From: Aplectana chamaeleonis
Taxonomy: Eukaryota; Nematoda; Chromadorea; Rhabditida; Cosmocercidae
Direction of reading: 5' to 3'
NCBI GenBank assembly: GCA_029168955.1
Contig: JAPDOI010000379.1
Coordinates: forward strand, 186,001-250,000
Length of the DNA: 64,000 bases
Shown here piece after piece: positions 1-19,500 of the stretch (positions are counted from its first letter, which is position 1; each line of letters starts with the position of its first letter). The notes beneath the pieces were generated by a model. That model searched no databases and was not told the origin of the DNA. It worked only from the letters and a program-made list of their open reading frames with translations. The position numbers and the translations under genes are program-made.

Positions 1-47
1 GAAAACCTTTATGACACCAATTACCTTCTCTTACGCTGGTATTCCAG

Positions 48-7372
<7,325 letters not shown>

Positions 7373-7442
7373 AAGGGATTAAAACTTGATGCTAATTAAA
7401 TACAAGCTGTGGGAAGGCACTTGAGATTTGTTTATAGAAATG

Positions 7443-7448
7443 AATAAA
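7443..7448 (+). terminator. Polyadenylation signal AATAAA of the 5' membrane-protein gene
   Basis: An exact AATAAA lies about 70 bp after the TGA at 7370-7372, a normal nematode 3' UTR distance. It supports the choice of 7269-7372 as terminal exon. Confidence 0.5.
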
Positions 7449-7556
7449 AACCTCGATAAAAGTTATGAGATGTCTTTATTGGATATTATTGTCTTGGGCC
7501 TTCTTTGAACTTCCAGTTCCATCGCCGATCGCTGCAATTGCGCTCTTCGAATGAGA

Positions 7557-7762
7557 ATCCTCAGACACTGGGACTGGCGGACCGCAGGCATTCGCTTGGC
7601 GAGCAGAAACCATTCCCGGTGTCGGAGAGCCATTAGCCGGCGGTCCGCCAAAACCCTGCCAGCAGTCGGCCAGGACGTGGGCCGATCGCTGGCAATCTCT
7701 TGCCTAATACCTGGCAGCCCGCTGTTGAACAATTATTTGCCCGCGGTCCGCCAGTCTCTTAA
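7557..7762. repeat. GCGGTCCGCC-motif repeat cluster
   Basis: Repeated CTGGCGGACCGC / GCGGTCCGCCA words with CTGGCA spacers. The same words, opposite orientation, form the three-unit tandem at 8711-9040, so these belong to one dispersed GC-rich family. Confidence 0.6.
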
Positions 7763-8099
7763 CAGACCGATTCATCGAGGTGGGTCCTTCACCGCAGATC
7801 ATTGCGTAGCAGATCGCCTACGCAACGGTCTGAGGTGGGGGACCCACCCCACCTCCCCCCCCTAGCCGTGGGGACTTGCTCCTCAGCTGCCAAAAATATG
7901 CTAGCCTCTGTAGAGTGACTTCAGGTCACCTTCCAGGGCCGGCATCAAAGTGCCGAGTGAACACTCATTGGACTGAATCGCCTTATATACCGGCTGAGCT
8001 TATCAATGAAATCAGAGATCAAACTAACATTTTTAATTAGTGGTCATCTCTCTCGAGTTCCAGCCATGTGACGATTCAGTGCCAAGCGAAGGCCACTGG

Positions 8100-10400
8100 G
8101 CGGTTTGGCGTCAGCCGACTGCCGCTTGGTGGAAACTCTGAGAGTTTTGGCCAAGAAATAGCCGCGAAATAGCCGAGAAATGCCTGCTTGCCGCGTAATA
8201 GCCGCCACAATAATGCTCGCCGCGAAACAGCCGAGAAGCAGCCGCTAAATAATGCACGCCGCAAAAAAAAAACGCCAAATAATGCTTGCTGCGAAACAGC
8301 TGCGAATTAGCCGAGAAATAATGCTCGCCAGGTAGATATACGGCGCATTTCAGAGGCATGATTCAGACGTCGGCACCTCCATGGGTTCAATTACCCAATT
8401 TAGAGGTACTTGGACCTCGTTCAGCCTCTGGAGGCCCCGCCCAACCGCTGGCGGCCCCAGATTGTGGCTCGGCAAGCCGGCGAAGGCTGCGTTTTGGTTA
8501 ATTTTGTTTACTTCTAAATATTTCTCGGTTATATCTCGGCTATTTCTCGGCTACTTGTCTGTTCGGCGAAAATCCGGGAAATAGTCGCGAAATAGCCGGG
8601 GAATAGCCCACTAGGAGCCGCTTTGGAGCCTGGTGGGCTATTTAGCGGCTATTTTGCGGCCAGAGCTCTCAGGATAACTGCGTTTTTATGCGCTCGGTAA
8701 TTTTGATGTTTGATTGCCCTTGCCAGTTGAATGCAAGTTATCAAGCAGCTTTCAGCCAGCTGGCACACTTTCGTCAGCGGTCCGCCGCTAGCTCTAATTG
8801 AGATGCCAAGGATGGGCCAGCTGTCGGCCTCGTAATTACCAATTTCCACCTGAATGTCGGTTATCACCCAGCTGTTAGGCAACTGGCACATATTCGCCAG
8901 CCGTCCGTCGCTGGCATTAAATGACATGCCGAGTGTATGCCAAGTGTTGGCCTCGTGATTGCCAATGGCCAGATAAATGCCAGCTGTCTCCCAGCTGTTG
9001 AGCAACTGGCGAATTTTCGCCAGCGGTCCGCTACTTTCAATGTCCGAGTCGATGTTCTACGCGATCACGATAAATACTCACGATTATCATGCTAGCGCAT
9101 CGCATGGCCACTGAACTATAGACATGGTCTCAATTTTTTTTCAGAAATACCTCTGAATCTCGCGATATCTAACTGTTTTCTTGAGCCCGTGCGTGTCCTC
9201 TCTACTCTGGAAGAAGTTGCCGGAAATCTACCTCGCGTTCACCGCACACTTGGATTTTACCGAAAACTTGACGCGAAACTAACGCGAGCCGGAAGAATAC
9301 CGCGAAAATGACGCGCGTTATACTGAAAATTGCCGAGCGGCGGGTACCGCGAAATTACCGCAGAAATAACGCGGAAATATAGTAAAACCAACGGAAATCT
9401 ATGAAGAAAAAGCTTTCTTGATAGATTTCCGAACCTCGCACCAACTCTGAGAGTTCTGGCCGAGATATAGCCGTAAATTAGCCCGCCAAGCACAGCACCG
9501 GCTCCTGGTGGGCTATTTCGCGGTTATTTCTTGGTTATTTTGCTGCCAATGCTCGGCCGCGACCACGTTTTCCGCGAAAAAGCCGCGAAGTAACTGAGAA
9601 ATAACCCACCAGGAGACGCTGCGGAGCCTGGTGGGCTATTTCGCAGCTATTTCCCGGATACTGGAGCTCCACGCAGCCACCAATCTCGAAATGAGTCGAC
9701 GAACTTCTATTGCCGATCTTACCTTCATTCACAGTTAGAGGCAACGATACCGTCAATCATCACTGTTGTCATGTGTTCCGTAAGAAGACGTCCAAAGACA
9801 ATATTGAAGCCTCTTCGCGGCGGTCTCCCCCCTGAGAGTCTTAGCCGCGAAATAGCCGGAAAGTAGCCTACCAGGCTTCACAGCGGCTTCTGGTGGGCTA
9901 TTTCCAGGCTATTTCGCGGCTATTTCTCCGCTTTTCACGAAACGGGCAAGAAGAAGCCGAGAAATAGCCGAGATATAACCGAGAAATACTCAGAAGTAAA
10001 CAAAATTGACCGAAACGCAACCGTCGCCGGCTCGCCGAGCCACCATCTGGGGCCGCCAGCGCTTGGGCGGGGCCTCCAGAGGCTGAACGATGCACAAGTA
10101 CCTCAAACTTGGGTAATTGAACCGACGGAGGTGCTGACATCTGAATCATGCCTCTGGAATGCTCCGTATATCTACCGGGAGAGCATTAATTCTCGGCTAT
10201 TTCTCGGCTATTTCGCGGCAAGCATTATTTGGCGGCAATTTTGCGGCGAGCATTATTAGGCGGCTACTTCTCGGTTATTTCGCGGCTATTTCCCTGCGAG
10301 CATTATTTGGCGGCTATTTAGCGGCTATTACGCGGCAAGCAGACATTTCTCGGCAATTTCGCGGCTATTTCTCGGCCAAAACTCAGAGCCGAACCCACGA
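8100..10400. repeat. Large GC-rich inverted repeat built of TATTTCGCGGC words
   Basis: Arms of roughly 500 bp, about 8150-8660 and 9880-10400, are inverted copies. Both contain a stretch with GGTTCAATTACCCAA, GAGGCCCCGCCC and CTCGGCAAGCCGGCGA-like words, bounded by runs of GCCGCGAAATAGCCGAGAAATA on one side and its complement on the other. Further runs occur at 9440-9670. No coding potential; the open frames simply translate the repeated word. Confidence 0.75.
8711..9040. repeat. Three tandem units of about 124 bp
   Basis: Units start near 8720, 8846 and 8969. Each has CCAGCTGTT..GCAACTGGC, then TTTTCGCCAGCGGTCCGC, then TTGGCCTCGTGATTGCCAAT. They share the GCGGTCCGC word with 7557-7762. Confidence 0.7.
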
Positions 10401-11290
10401 ATAAAGCCAAATTTCGGAAGACTTTTCTGGTTGAACCGCAACACAGGGCTTATATCCATCAAGGCTAGGGCTTTGCGAAAATTCTTCCATATTTCTCGGA
10501 AACGGAAGAAAAATGGTCAAAACGCAGGAAACGGAAATCGGGAACGGGAAAGGAAAAGACCGAAAAGATTGTGGATTTTCTCATTTCTACGTTTCGTCGC
10601 TGCTCATGGCTTGCAGATCTCATTCGATGACCTACGATTTTAATTAGATGTAAGCAGATGTGAACATGATAAAATGTGGAAAGTAAGGTGGAAAACTATT
10701 TGGGGGGGGCAGTCGGGGTTCGATTAAAAAATGATTGATGGGAAACTTTTAATGGGGGTTTCAATGAAAATAATGACTGATAACGCTATCTTGCATCTGA
10801 TACAGCAGAAATTTTCATTTTCATGCATGAATCATTTCATTTTTCCGAGTGGCCCCCCTCAACTAGTTTTGCACCGGAAGTTATGATAGGAAACAAGTCA
10901 TTCCGTGCCTTGTCTGGGAACTGAATGTGAAGCCATCAGTACTTCTAATGGCTTGAATCTTCACTATATGCATGCCAAGTTCGACAGATAACTCCATGCT
11001 CCACTGAGAAGAAAGATTCTAGTAGTCAGAGGAGAGAATATGGGAAATATGAGACGTGCATACTATTACATACGCCAATATCCTGCTATCATCAGAGCTT
11101 ATGAGCGTCCCATTGTGAATAGATCCATGACGCTTCATAACCCCATCAGATTGTGTATCGAGGAATTATTTCGGCTGACTCAAAACGTCGTATGTGACTA
11201 TAAAGATTCTGCCACGGTTGACCTTCCCCCGGCGTGCGCCACAAGAAAACGTCTATGGGGTTGAGCAGAGTGCGGCGCGGCTCGATGATT
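10400..11290. other. Intergenic DNA, nothing recognised
   Basis: Includes a G run near 10705 and purine-rich sequence at 10490-10570. An open frame at 11040-11264 has no recognisable domain and ends at the edge of the palindrome at 11245-11385. Confidence 0.4.
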
Positions 11291-11385
11291 AAGAGCCGTA
11301 TTGATAGATCGCGGCGATCTATCAATACGGCTCTCCATCATCAGACCGCGCCGCGCCGCGGTGGCACTCTGCTCAGCCCCTATGT
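11245..11385. repeat. Short palindromic hairpin element
   Basis: The centre at 11292-11334 is a perfect inverted repeat with a 20-bp stem (AGAGCCGTATTGATAGATCG) and a CGG loop. It is flanked by imperfect arms GGCGCGGC...GCCGCGCC and GGTTGAGCAGAGTG...CACTCTGCTCAGCC. Confidence 0.85.
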
Positions 11386-11429
11386 AAGGGGATGCTGTAA
11401 TAATGGTTGATCAAGAAACTCAATTTTGC

Positions 11430-11740
11430 CCCTAGTATTCCGGAGTAGCGCAGCATTACGAATTTCGCCATCGCATAAACCGCACATAAATCAACTAAGC
11501 TCAACTAAGCTAAGCTGAACTAGATCCAAGCAGACCACATATTTGGCGGCTATTTTATGGCTTTTTCGCGGCGAGAACTATTTCGCGGCTATTTCGCGGA
11601 CAGCATTCATTAGCGGCGGTTTCGCGGCTACTTCGCAGTTATATTGCGGCCGGCGTTAATTGGCGGCTATTTGGCGGCTTTACGCGGCCAGCGGGCATTT
11701 CGCGGCTATTTGGCGGCTATTCGTCGGCCGAAACTCTCAG
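11430..11740. repeat. Dispersed repeat: ACTAAGCTCAACTAAGC plus TATTTCGCGGC run
   Basis: Near-identical organisation recurs at 35440-35715: TTCCGGAGTAG, then TTCGCCATCGCATAAACCGC, then AACTCAACTAAGCTAA, then repeated GCGGCTATTTCGCGG words. In both places it directly precedes the GTAAACGT fold-back element. Confidence 0.75.
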
Positions 11741-11801
11741 GAAGGAGACCGTGGAAGGAGGGACAAAGGCCTTATTTCAATGCGAGACTCTACCTTAAAG
11801 G

Positions 11802-12257
11802 CAGCATACACGCTCGTAAACGTAATTGAGATAGCTACGGAAATAGAATGGTATGGCCCAGATTACAACGCCTACGCATTTTGTAGTGTCAAAAACGACC
11901 CACAATGCCGTTACATGAGTTAGAATTTGGCCCCGCCCTGTATTTTCACGCCCCCTGTATTTGCCCTTTTCCGGCAACGGAAGGTTGCTGGGTCATATTC
12001 TTCGTTGGTACTGTTGGTGGATTGCCTAACAAGTGAACCACACACGTCACTGACGGCGAAGATGGCCCAACAACTCTGCGTTGGAAGAAAAGGGCAAATA
12101 CAGGGAGCGTGAAAATACAGGGCGGGGCCAACTTCTAACTCATGTAACGGCATTGTGGGTCGTTTTTGACACTTCAAAATGTGTAGGCATTATGTTGTAA
12201 GCCATACGATTCGATTCACATTGTTATCCCGACCACGTTTATGAGCATGCATGCTGT
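11802..12257. mobile_element. Fold-back element, CGCTCGTAAACGT family, copy 1
   Basis: Arms of about 130 bp, 11802-11945 and 12115-12257, are inverted copies containing GTCAAAAACGACCCACAATG and GGCCCCGCCCTGTA. Copies 2 and 3 lie at 35719-36160 and 40488-40956. A half copy lies at 31285-31600. Confidence 0.85.
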
Positions 12258-12459
12258 CTTTAAAGGCACTACTCACGATAAACTCCGTCTATAAAATTTC
12301 TTTGGGAAACAATGGCGCTAGTCCTCAGAAGCAGAACAGTGTTCTTAAAACGACTCCGAAAGCCTTTCCAGAGGCAGAAAGTGGTTTTGAAGTTTACCCC
12401 AGAGGGCCAGGCTGGCCTTCTTGGGTCCAGTTGCTGTCATTACTCTGAGAAAATTTCCA

Positions 12460-12720
12460 TCGACCGCGGCGGGACGGCACCGCAACCCGAGACCGTGCCG
12501 GGCCGATGTAGCAACGGCACACTGATCCGAGCCCGTGCCGCGGCACTGTAGCAACGGCTCCGGGAACTTGGAGAATTCCTTCTTGTCCGCAGCAGTACAG
12601 CAACGACACCGCAATCATGAACGGTACCGCGATAGCTAAGCGGGGGCCTCGCAACAGTTCCGCGCCGGCTTCGCGATATCACCGCGACACCACCGCTACA
12701 TTAGTCAGCAGGCTGATGAG
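12460..12720. repeat. GC-rich degenerate minisatellite (GGCACCGCAAC words)
   Basis: Loose repetition of CACCGC and GTAGCAACGGC words, related in composition to the 22-bp minisatellite at 22570-22780. No regular period is evident. Confidence 0.4.
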
Positions 12721-13520
12721 TCAAAGAAGCTTGCGTAAATGAAGTTCAGAATGCGAAAGAACATGTCGATAAGATGAGTTGCAGGAACTTGGAGCACTGC
12801 AGTCGTCATTTTCATCGCTCACACCTTCCAGACTGGCTGTTTCCCATCCCATCCATGCGCTCGAATGGAATGATTGCAAGTGCTTTGGAGTGATCAGGAT
12901 GTTTGCGGTTCAAGGAACTCTAATACCAAGAAGGTGAGCTTGCTACACTACAGGAATAATAAATTTTCGTCGTACAGAGAGCTGGGGTACTTGGCAAGTT
13001 TTCAGAAGAGTTCCGATGCGATATATCCCGATTGGAGCTCTGGCAAATCGTAATGGGCAGGCCGAAGCCGAAGATCACAACTTACAAGCCCAGAGAGTTG
13101 GAGAGCACGAAGGTTTTTTTTAGATATCCTTTCGGATTACCTGGGCTGGTAGAACGCCCTCATTGTCGTGACGATTACCGTGACGCGACGACGACAATCG
13201 TGACGTGACGTGACGAAGTCACGAGTGAAAGGCGCGAGCTATAGGTCTGCTTCGTATCCTAGAACACGGAGCTCGTGTTTGTTACGAACTTGTACTGGAG
13301 GAGAAATGCCGGATAGCACCAATTGCCAGCATAGCCGTCAAATAATGCGTTGTGGTGCGTGGTATGCACCTGCACACACCGCTCCCAGCTACGCCTATAT
13401 TGTAATTCACGACCCCCCTGACTCAATTCAAGACTAACTGATCGCAATTCATTAATGAGAATGAAAATTTTAATAGCATTGAGGATTTTGGCTGTTATCC
13501 GTGAATTTCGAGGTCGAAAC
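12721..13520. other. Unique-looking DNA before the satellite
   Basis: No gene recognised. Contains a TGACG-rich patch (13165-13215, GTGACG/CGTGAC repeats) and then enters degraded satellite sequence. Confidence 0.4.
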
Positions 13521-13529
13521 TCTCTAAAA

Positions 13530-16500
13530 ATCATTTCTAACCCTATTTGGACGGTGCTTAGGGGAGGAAATTCCCTGCGTGGGACTAAATCTGTCGTGTA
13601 TCGGGTATTTCGGGGGTGGAAGTCAGTTTGAACCCTATTAGAACGATGCAGCCTGCGGCTGCACCGTCGCTTAGGGGAGGAACTTCCCTGCATGGAGGCT
13701 AAATCTGTCGTGTATCGGGTATTTCGGGGGTGAAAATCAGTTTGAACCCTATTAGGACGATGCAGCCTGCGGCTGCACCGTCGCTTAGGGGAGGAACTCC
13801 CCTGCATGGAGGCTAAATCTGTCGTGTATCGGGTATTTCGGGGGTGGAAGTCAGTTTGAACCCTATTAGGACGATGCAGCCTGCGGCTGCACCGTCGCTT
13901 AGGGGAGGAAATCCCCTGCGTGGAGGCTAAATCTGTCGTGTATCGGGTATTTCGGGGGTGGAAATCAGTTTGAACCCTATTAGGACGATGCAGCCTGCGG
14001 CTGCACCGTCGCTTAAGGGAGGAAATCCCTGCGTGGAGGCTAAATCTGTCGTGTATCGGGTATTTCGGGGTGGAAATCAGTTTGAACCCTATTAGGACGA
14101 TGCAGCCTGCGGCTGCACCGTCGCTTAGGGGAGGAAATCCCCTGCGTGGAGGCTAAATCTGTCGTGTATCGGGTATTTCGGAGGTGGAAATCAGTTTGAA
14201 CCCTATTCGGACGGTGCAGCCTGCGGCTGCACCGTCGCTTAGGGGAGGGAATCCCCTGCGTGGAGGCAAAATCTGTCGTGTATCGGGTATTTCGGAGGTG
14301 GAAATCAGTTTGAACCCTATTCGGACGGTGCAGCCTGCGGCTGCACCGTCGCTTAGGGGAGGAAATCCCCTGCGTGGAGGGTAAATCTGTCGTGTATCGG
14401 GTATTTCGGGAGTGGAAATCAGTTTGAACCCTATTTGGACGGTGCAGCCTGCGGCTGCACCGTCGCTTAGGGGAGGAAATCCCCTGCGTGGAGGCTAAAT
14501 CTGTCGTGTATCGGGTATTTCGGGGGTGGAAATCAGTTTAAACCCTTTTAGGACGTTGCAGCCTGCGGCTGCACCTTCGCTTAGGGAGGAAGTTCCCTGC
14601 GTGGAGTCTAAATCTGTCGTGTATCGGGTATTTCGAGGGGTGGAAATCAGTTTGAACCCTATTTGGACGGTGCAGCCTGCGGCTGCACCGTCGCTTAGGG
14701 GAGGGAATCCCCTGCGTGGAGGCAAAATCTGTCGTGTATCGGGTATTTCGGAGGTGGAAATCAGTTTGAACCCTATTCGGACGGTGCAGCCTGCGGCTGC
14801 ACCGTCGCTTGCTGGAGGAAATCCCTGCGTGGAGGCTAAATCTGTCGTGTATCGGGTATTTCGGGGTGAAAATCAGTTTGAACCCTATTAGGACGATGCA
14901 GCCTGCGGCTGCACCGTCGCTTAGGGAGGAAATCCCCTGCGTGGAGGCTAAATCTGTCGTGTATCGGGTATTTCGGGGTGAAAATCAGTTTGAACCCTAT
15001 TAGGACGATGCAGCCTGCGGCTGCACCGTCGCTTAGGGAGGAAATCCTGCGTGGAGGCTAAATCTGTCGTGTATCGGGTATTTCGGGGTGAAAATCAGTT
15101 TGAACCCTATTAGGACGATGCAGCCTGCGGCTGCACCGTCGCTTAGGGAGGAAATCCCCTGCGTGGAGGCTAAATCTGTCGTGTATCGGGTATTTCGGGG
15201 TGAAAATCAGTTTGAACCCTATTAGACGATGCAGCCTGCGGCTGCACCGTCGCTTAGGGGAGGAAATCCCCTGCGTGGAGGCTAAATCTGTCGTGTATCG
15301 GGTATTTCGGGGGTGAAAATCAGTTTGAACCCTATTAGGACGATGCAGCCTGCGGCTGCACCGTCGCTTAAGGGAGGAAATCCCCTGCGTGGAGGCTAAA
15401 TCTGTCGTGTATCGGGTATTTCGGGGGTGGAAATCAGTTTGAACCCTATTAGGACGATGCAGCCTGCGGCTGCACCGTCGCTTAGGGAGGAAATCCCCTG
15501 CGTGGAGGCTAAATCTGTCGTGTATCGGGTATTTCGGGGTGAAAATCAGTTTGAACCCTATTAGACGATGCAGCCTGCGGCTGCACCGTCGCTTAGGGGA
15601 GGAAATCCCCTGCGTGGAGGCTAAATCTGTCGTGTATCGGGTATTTCGGGGTGGAAATCAGTTTGAACCCTATTAGGACGGTGCAGCCTGCGGCTGCACC
15701 GTCGCTTAAGGAGGAAATCCCCTGCGTGGAGGCTAAATCTGTCGTGTATCGGGTATTTCCGGGGGGTGAAAATCAGTTTGAACTCCTATTAGGACGATGC
15801 AGCCTGCGGCTGCACCGTCGCTTAGGGAAGGAAATCCCCTGCGTGGAGGCTGAATCTGTCGTGTATCGGGTATTTCGGGGGTGAAAATCAGCTTGAACCC
15901 TATTAGGACGATGCAGCCTGCGGCTGCACCGTCGCTTAGGGGAGGAAATCCCCTGCGTGGAGGCTAAATCTGTCGTGTATCGGGTATTTCGGGGTGAAAA
16001 TCAGTTTGAACTCCTATTAGGACGATGCAGCCTGCGGCTGCACCGTCGCTTAGGGAGGAAATCCCTGCGTGGAGGCTAAATCTGTCGTGTATCGGGTATT
16101 TCGGGGTGAAAATCAGTTTGAACCCTATTAGGACGATGCAGCCTGCGGCTGCACCGTCGCTTAGGGGAGAAATCCTGCGTGGAGGCTAAATCTGTCGTGT
16201 ATCGGGTATTTCGGGGTGGAAATCAGTTTGAACTCCTATTAGGACGATGCAGCCTGCGGCTGCACCGTCGCTTAGAGGAAATCCCCTGCATGGAGGCTAA
16301 ATCTGTCGTGTATCGGGTATTTCGGGGTGGAAATCAGTTTGAACCCTATTTGGACGGTGCAGCCTGCGGCTGCACCGTCGCTTAGGGGAGGAAATCCCCT
16401 GCGTGGAGGCTAAATCTGTCGTGTATCGGGTATTTCGGGGGTGGAAATCAGTTTGAACCCTATTAGGACGTGGCAGCCTGCGGCTGCACCGTCGCTTAAG

Positions 16501-19500
16501 GGAGGAAATCCCCTGCGTGGAGGCTAAATCTGTCGTGTATCGGGTATTTCGGGGGTGGAAATCAGTTTGAACCCTATTAGGACGGTGCAGCCTGCGGCTG
16601 CACCGTCGCTTAAGGGAGGAAATCCCCTGCGTGGAGGCTAAATCTGTCGTGTATCGGGTATTTCGGGGGTGAAAATCAGTTTGAACCCTATTAGGACGAT
16701 GCAGCCTGCGGCTGCACCGTCGCTTAGGGGAGGAAATCCCCTGCGTGGAGGCTAAATCTGTCGTGTATCGGGTATTTCGGCGGTGTAAGTCAGTTTGAAC
16801 CCTAGTAGGACGATGCAGGCTGCGGCTGCACCGTCGCTTAGGGAGGAAATCCCCTGCGTGGAGGCTAAATCTGTCGTGTATCGGGTATTTCGGGGTGAAA
16901 ATCAGTTTGAACCCTATTAGGACGATGCAGCCTGCGGCTGCACCGTCGCTTAGGAGGAAATCCTGCGTGGAGGCTAAATCTGTCGTGTATCGGGTATTTC
17001 GGGGGTGAAAATCAGTTTGAACCCTATTAGGACGATGCAGCCTGCGGCTGCACCGTCGCTTAGGGGAGGAAATCCCCTGCGTGGAGGCTAAATCTGTCGT
17101 GTATCGGGTATTTCGGGGGTGAAAATCAGTTTGAACCCTATTAGGACGATGCAGCCTGCGGCTGCACCGTCGCTTAGGGGAGGAAATCCCCTGCGTGGAG
17201 GTTAAATCTGTCGTGTATCGGGTATTTCGGGGTGAAAATCAGTTTGAACCCTATTAGGACGATGCAGCCTGCGGCTGCACCGTCGCTTAAGGGAGGAAAT
17301 CCCCTGCGTGGAGGCTAAATCTGTCGTGTATCGGGTATTTCGGGGGTGAAAATCAGTTTGAACCCTATTAGGACGATGCAGCCTGCGGCTGCACCGTCGC
17401 TTAAGGGAGGAAATCCCCTGCGTGGAGGCTAAATCTGTCGTGTATCGGGTATTTCGGGGGTGAAAATCAGTTTGAACCCTATTAGGACGATGCAGCCTGC
17501 GGCTGCACCGTCGCTTAGGGGAGGAAATCCCCTGCATGGAGGCTAAATCTGTCGTGTATCGGGTATTGCGGGGGTGAAAATCAGTTTGAACCCTATTAGA
17601 CGATGCAAACTGCGGCTCGCACCGTCGCTTAGGGAGGAAATCCCTGCGTGGAGGCTAAATCTGTCGTGTATCGGGTATTTCGGGGGTGAAAATCAGTTTG
17701 AACCCTATTAGGACGATGCAGCCTGCGGCCGCACCGTCGCTTAGGGGAGGAAATCCCTGCGTGGAGGCTAAATCTGTCGTGTATCGGGTATTTCGGGGTG
17801 AAAATCAGTTTGAACTTATTAGGACGATGCAGCCTGCGGCTGCACCGTCGCTTAAGGGAGGAAATCCTGCGTGGAGGCTAAATCTGTCGTGTATCGGGTA
17901 TTTCGGGGTGAAAATCAGTTTGAACCCTATTAGGACGATGCAGCCTGCGGCTGCACCGTCGCTTAAGGGAGGAAATCCTGCGTGGAGGCTAAATCTGTCG
18001 TGTATCGGGTATTTCGGGGTGAAAATCAGTTTGAACCCTATTAGGACGATGCAGCCTGCGGCTGCACCGTCGCTTAGGGGAGGAAATCCCTGCGTGGAGG
18101 CTAAATCTGTCGTGTATCGGGTATTTCGGGGTGGAAATCAGTTTGAACTCCTATTAGGACGTTGCAGCCTGCGGCTGCACCGTCGCTTAGGAGGAAATCC
18201 CCTGCGTGGAGGCTAAATCTGTCGTGTATCGGGTATTTCGGGGTGGAAATCAGTTTGAACCCTATTAGGACGATGCAGCCTGCGGCTGCACCGTCGCTTA
18301 GGGGAGGAAATCCCTGCGTGGAGGCTAAATCTGTCGTGTATCGGGTATTTCGGGGTGGAAATCAGTTTGAACCCTATTAGGACGATGCAGCCTGCGGCTG
18401 CACCGTCGCTTAAGGGAGGAAATCCCCTGCGTGGAGGCTAAATCTGTCGTGTATCGGGTATTTCGGGGTGGAAATCAGTTTGAACCCTATTAGGACGGTG
18501 CAGCCTGCGGCTGCACCGTCGCTTAAGGGAGGAAATCCCCTGCGTGGAGGCTAAATCTGTCGTGTATCGGGTATTTCGGGGTGGAAATCAGTTTGAACCC
18601 TATTAGGACGATGCAGCCTGCGGCTGCACCGTCGCTTAGGGGAGGAAATCCTGCGTGGAGGCTAAATCTGTCGTATCGGGTATTTCGGGGTGGAAATCAG
18701 TTTGAACCCTATTAGGACGATGCAGCCTGCGGCTGCACCGTCGCTTAAGGGAGGAAATCCCCTGCGTGGAGGCTAAATCTGTCGTGTATCGGGTATTTCG
18801 GGGTGGAAATCAGTTTGAACCCTATTAGGACGATGCAGCCTGCGGCTGCACCGTCGCTTAGGGAGGAAATCCCCTGCGTGGAGGCTAAATCTGTCGTGTA
18901 TCGGGTATTTCGGGGTGAAAATCAGTTTGAACCCTATTAGGACGATGCAGCCTGCGGCTGCACCGTCGCTTAGGAGAAATCCCTGCGTGGAGGCTAAATC
19001 TGTCGTGTATCGGGTATTTCGGGGTGAAAATCAGTTTGAACCCTATTAGGACGATGCAGCCTGCGGCTGCACCGTCGCTTAGGGGAGGAAATCCCCTGCG
19101 TGGAGGCTAAATCTGTCGTGTATCGGGTATTTCGGGGTGGAAATCAGTTTGAACCTATTAGGACGATGCAGCCTGCGGCTGCACCGTCGCTTAAGGGAGG
19201 AAATCCTGCGTGGAGGCTAAATCTGTCGTGTATCGGGTATTTCGGGGTGGAAATCAGTTTGAACTCCTATTAGGACGATGCAGCCTGCGGCTGCACCGTC
19301 GCTTAGGGGAGGAAATCCTGCGTGGAGGCTAAATCTGTCGTGTATCGGGTATTTCGGGGTGGAAATCAGTTTGAACCCTATTAGGACGATGCAGCCTGCA
19401 GGCTGCACCGTCGCTTAGGGAGGAAATCCCCTGCGTGGAGGCTAAATCTGTCGTGTATCGGGTATTTCGGGGTGGAAATCAGTTTGAACCCTATTAGGAC

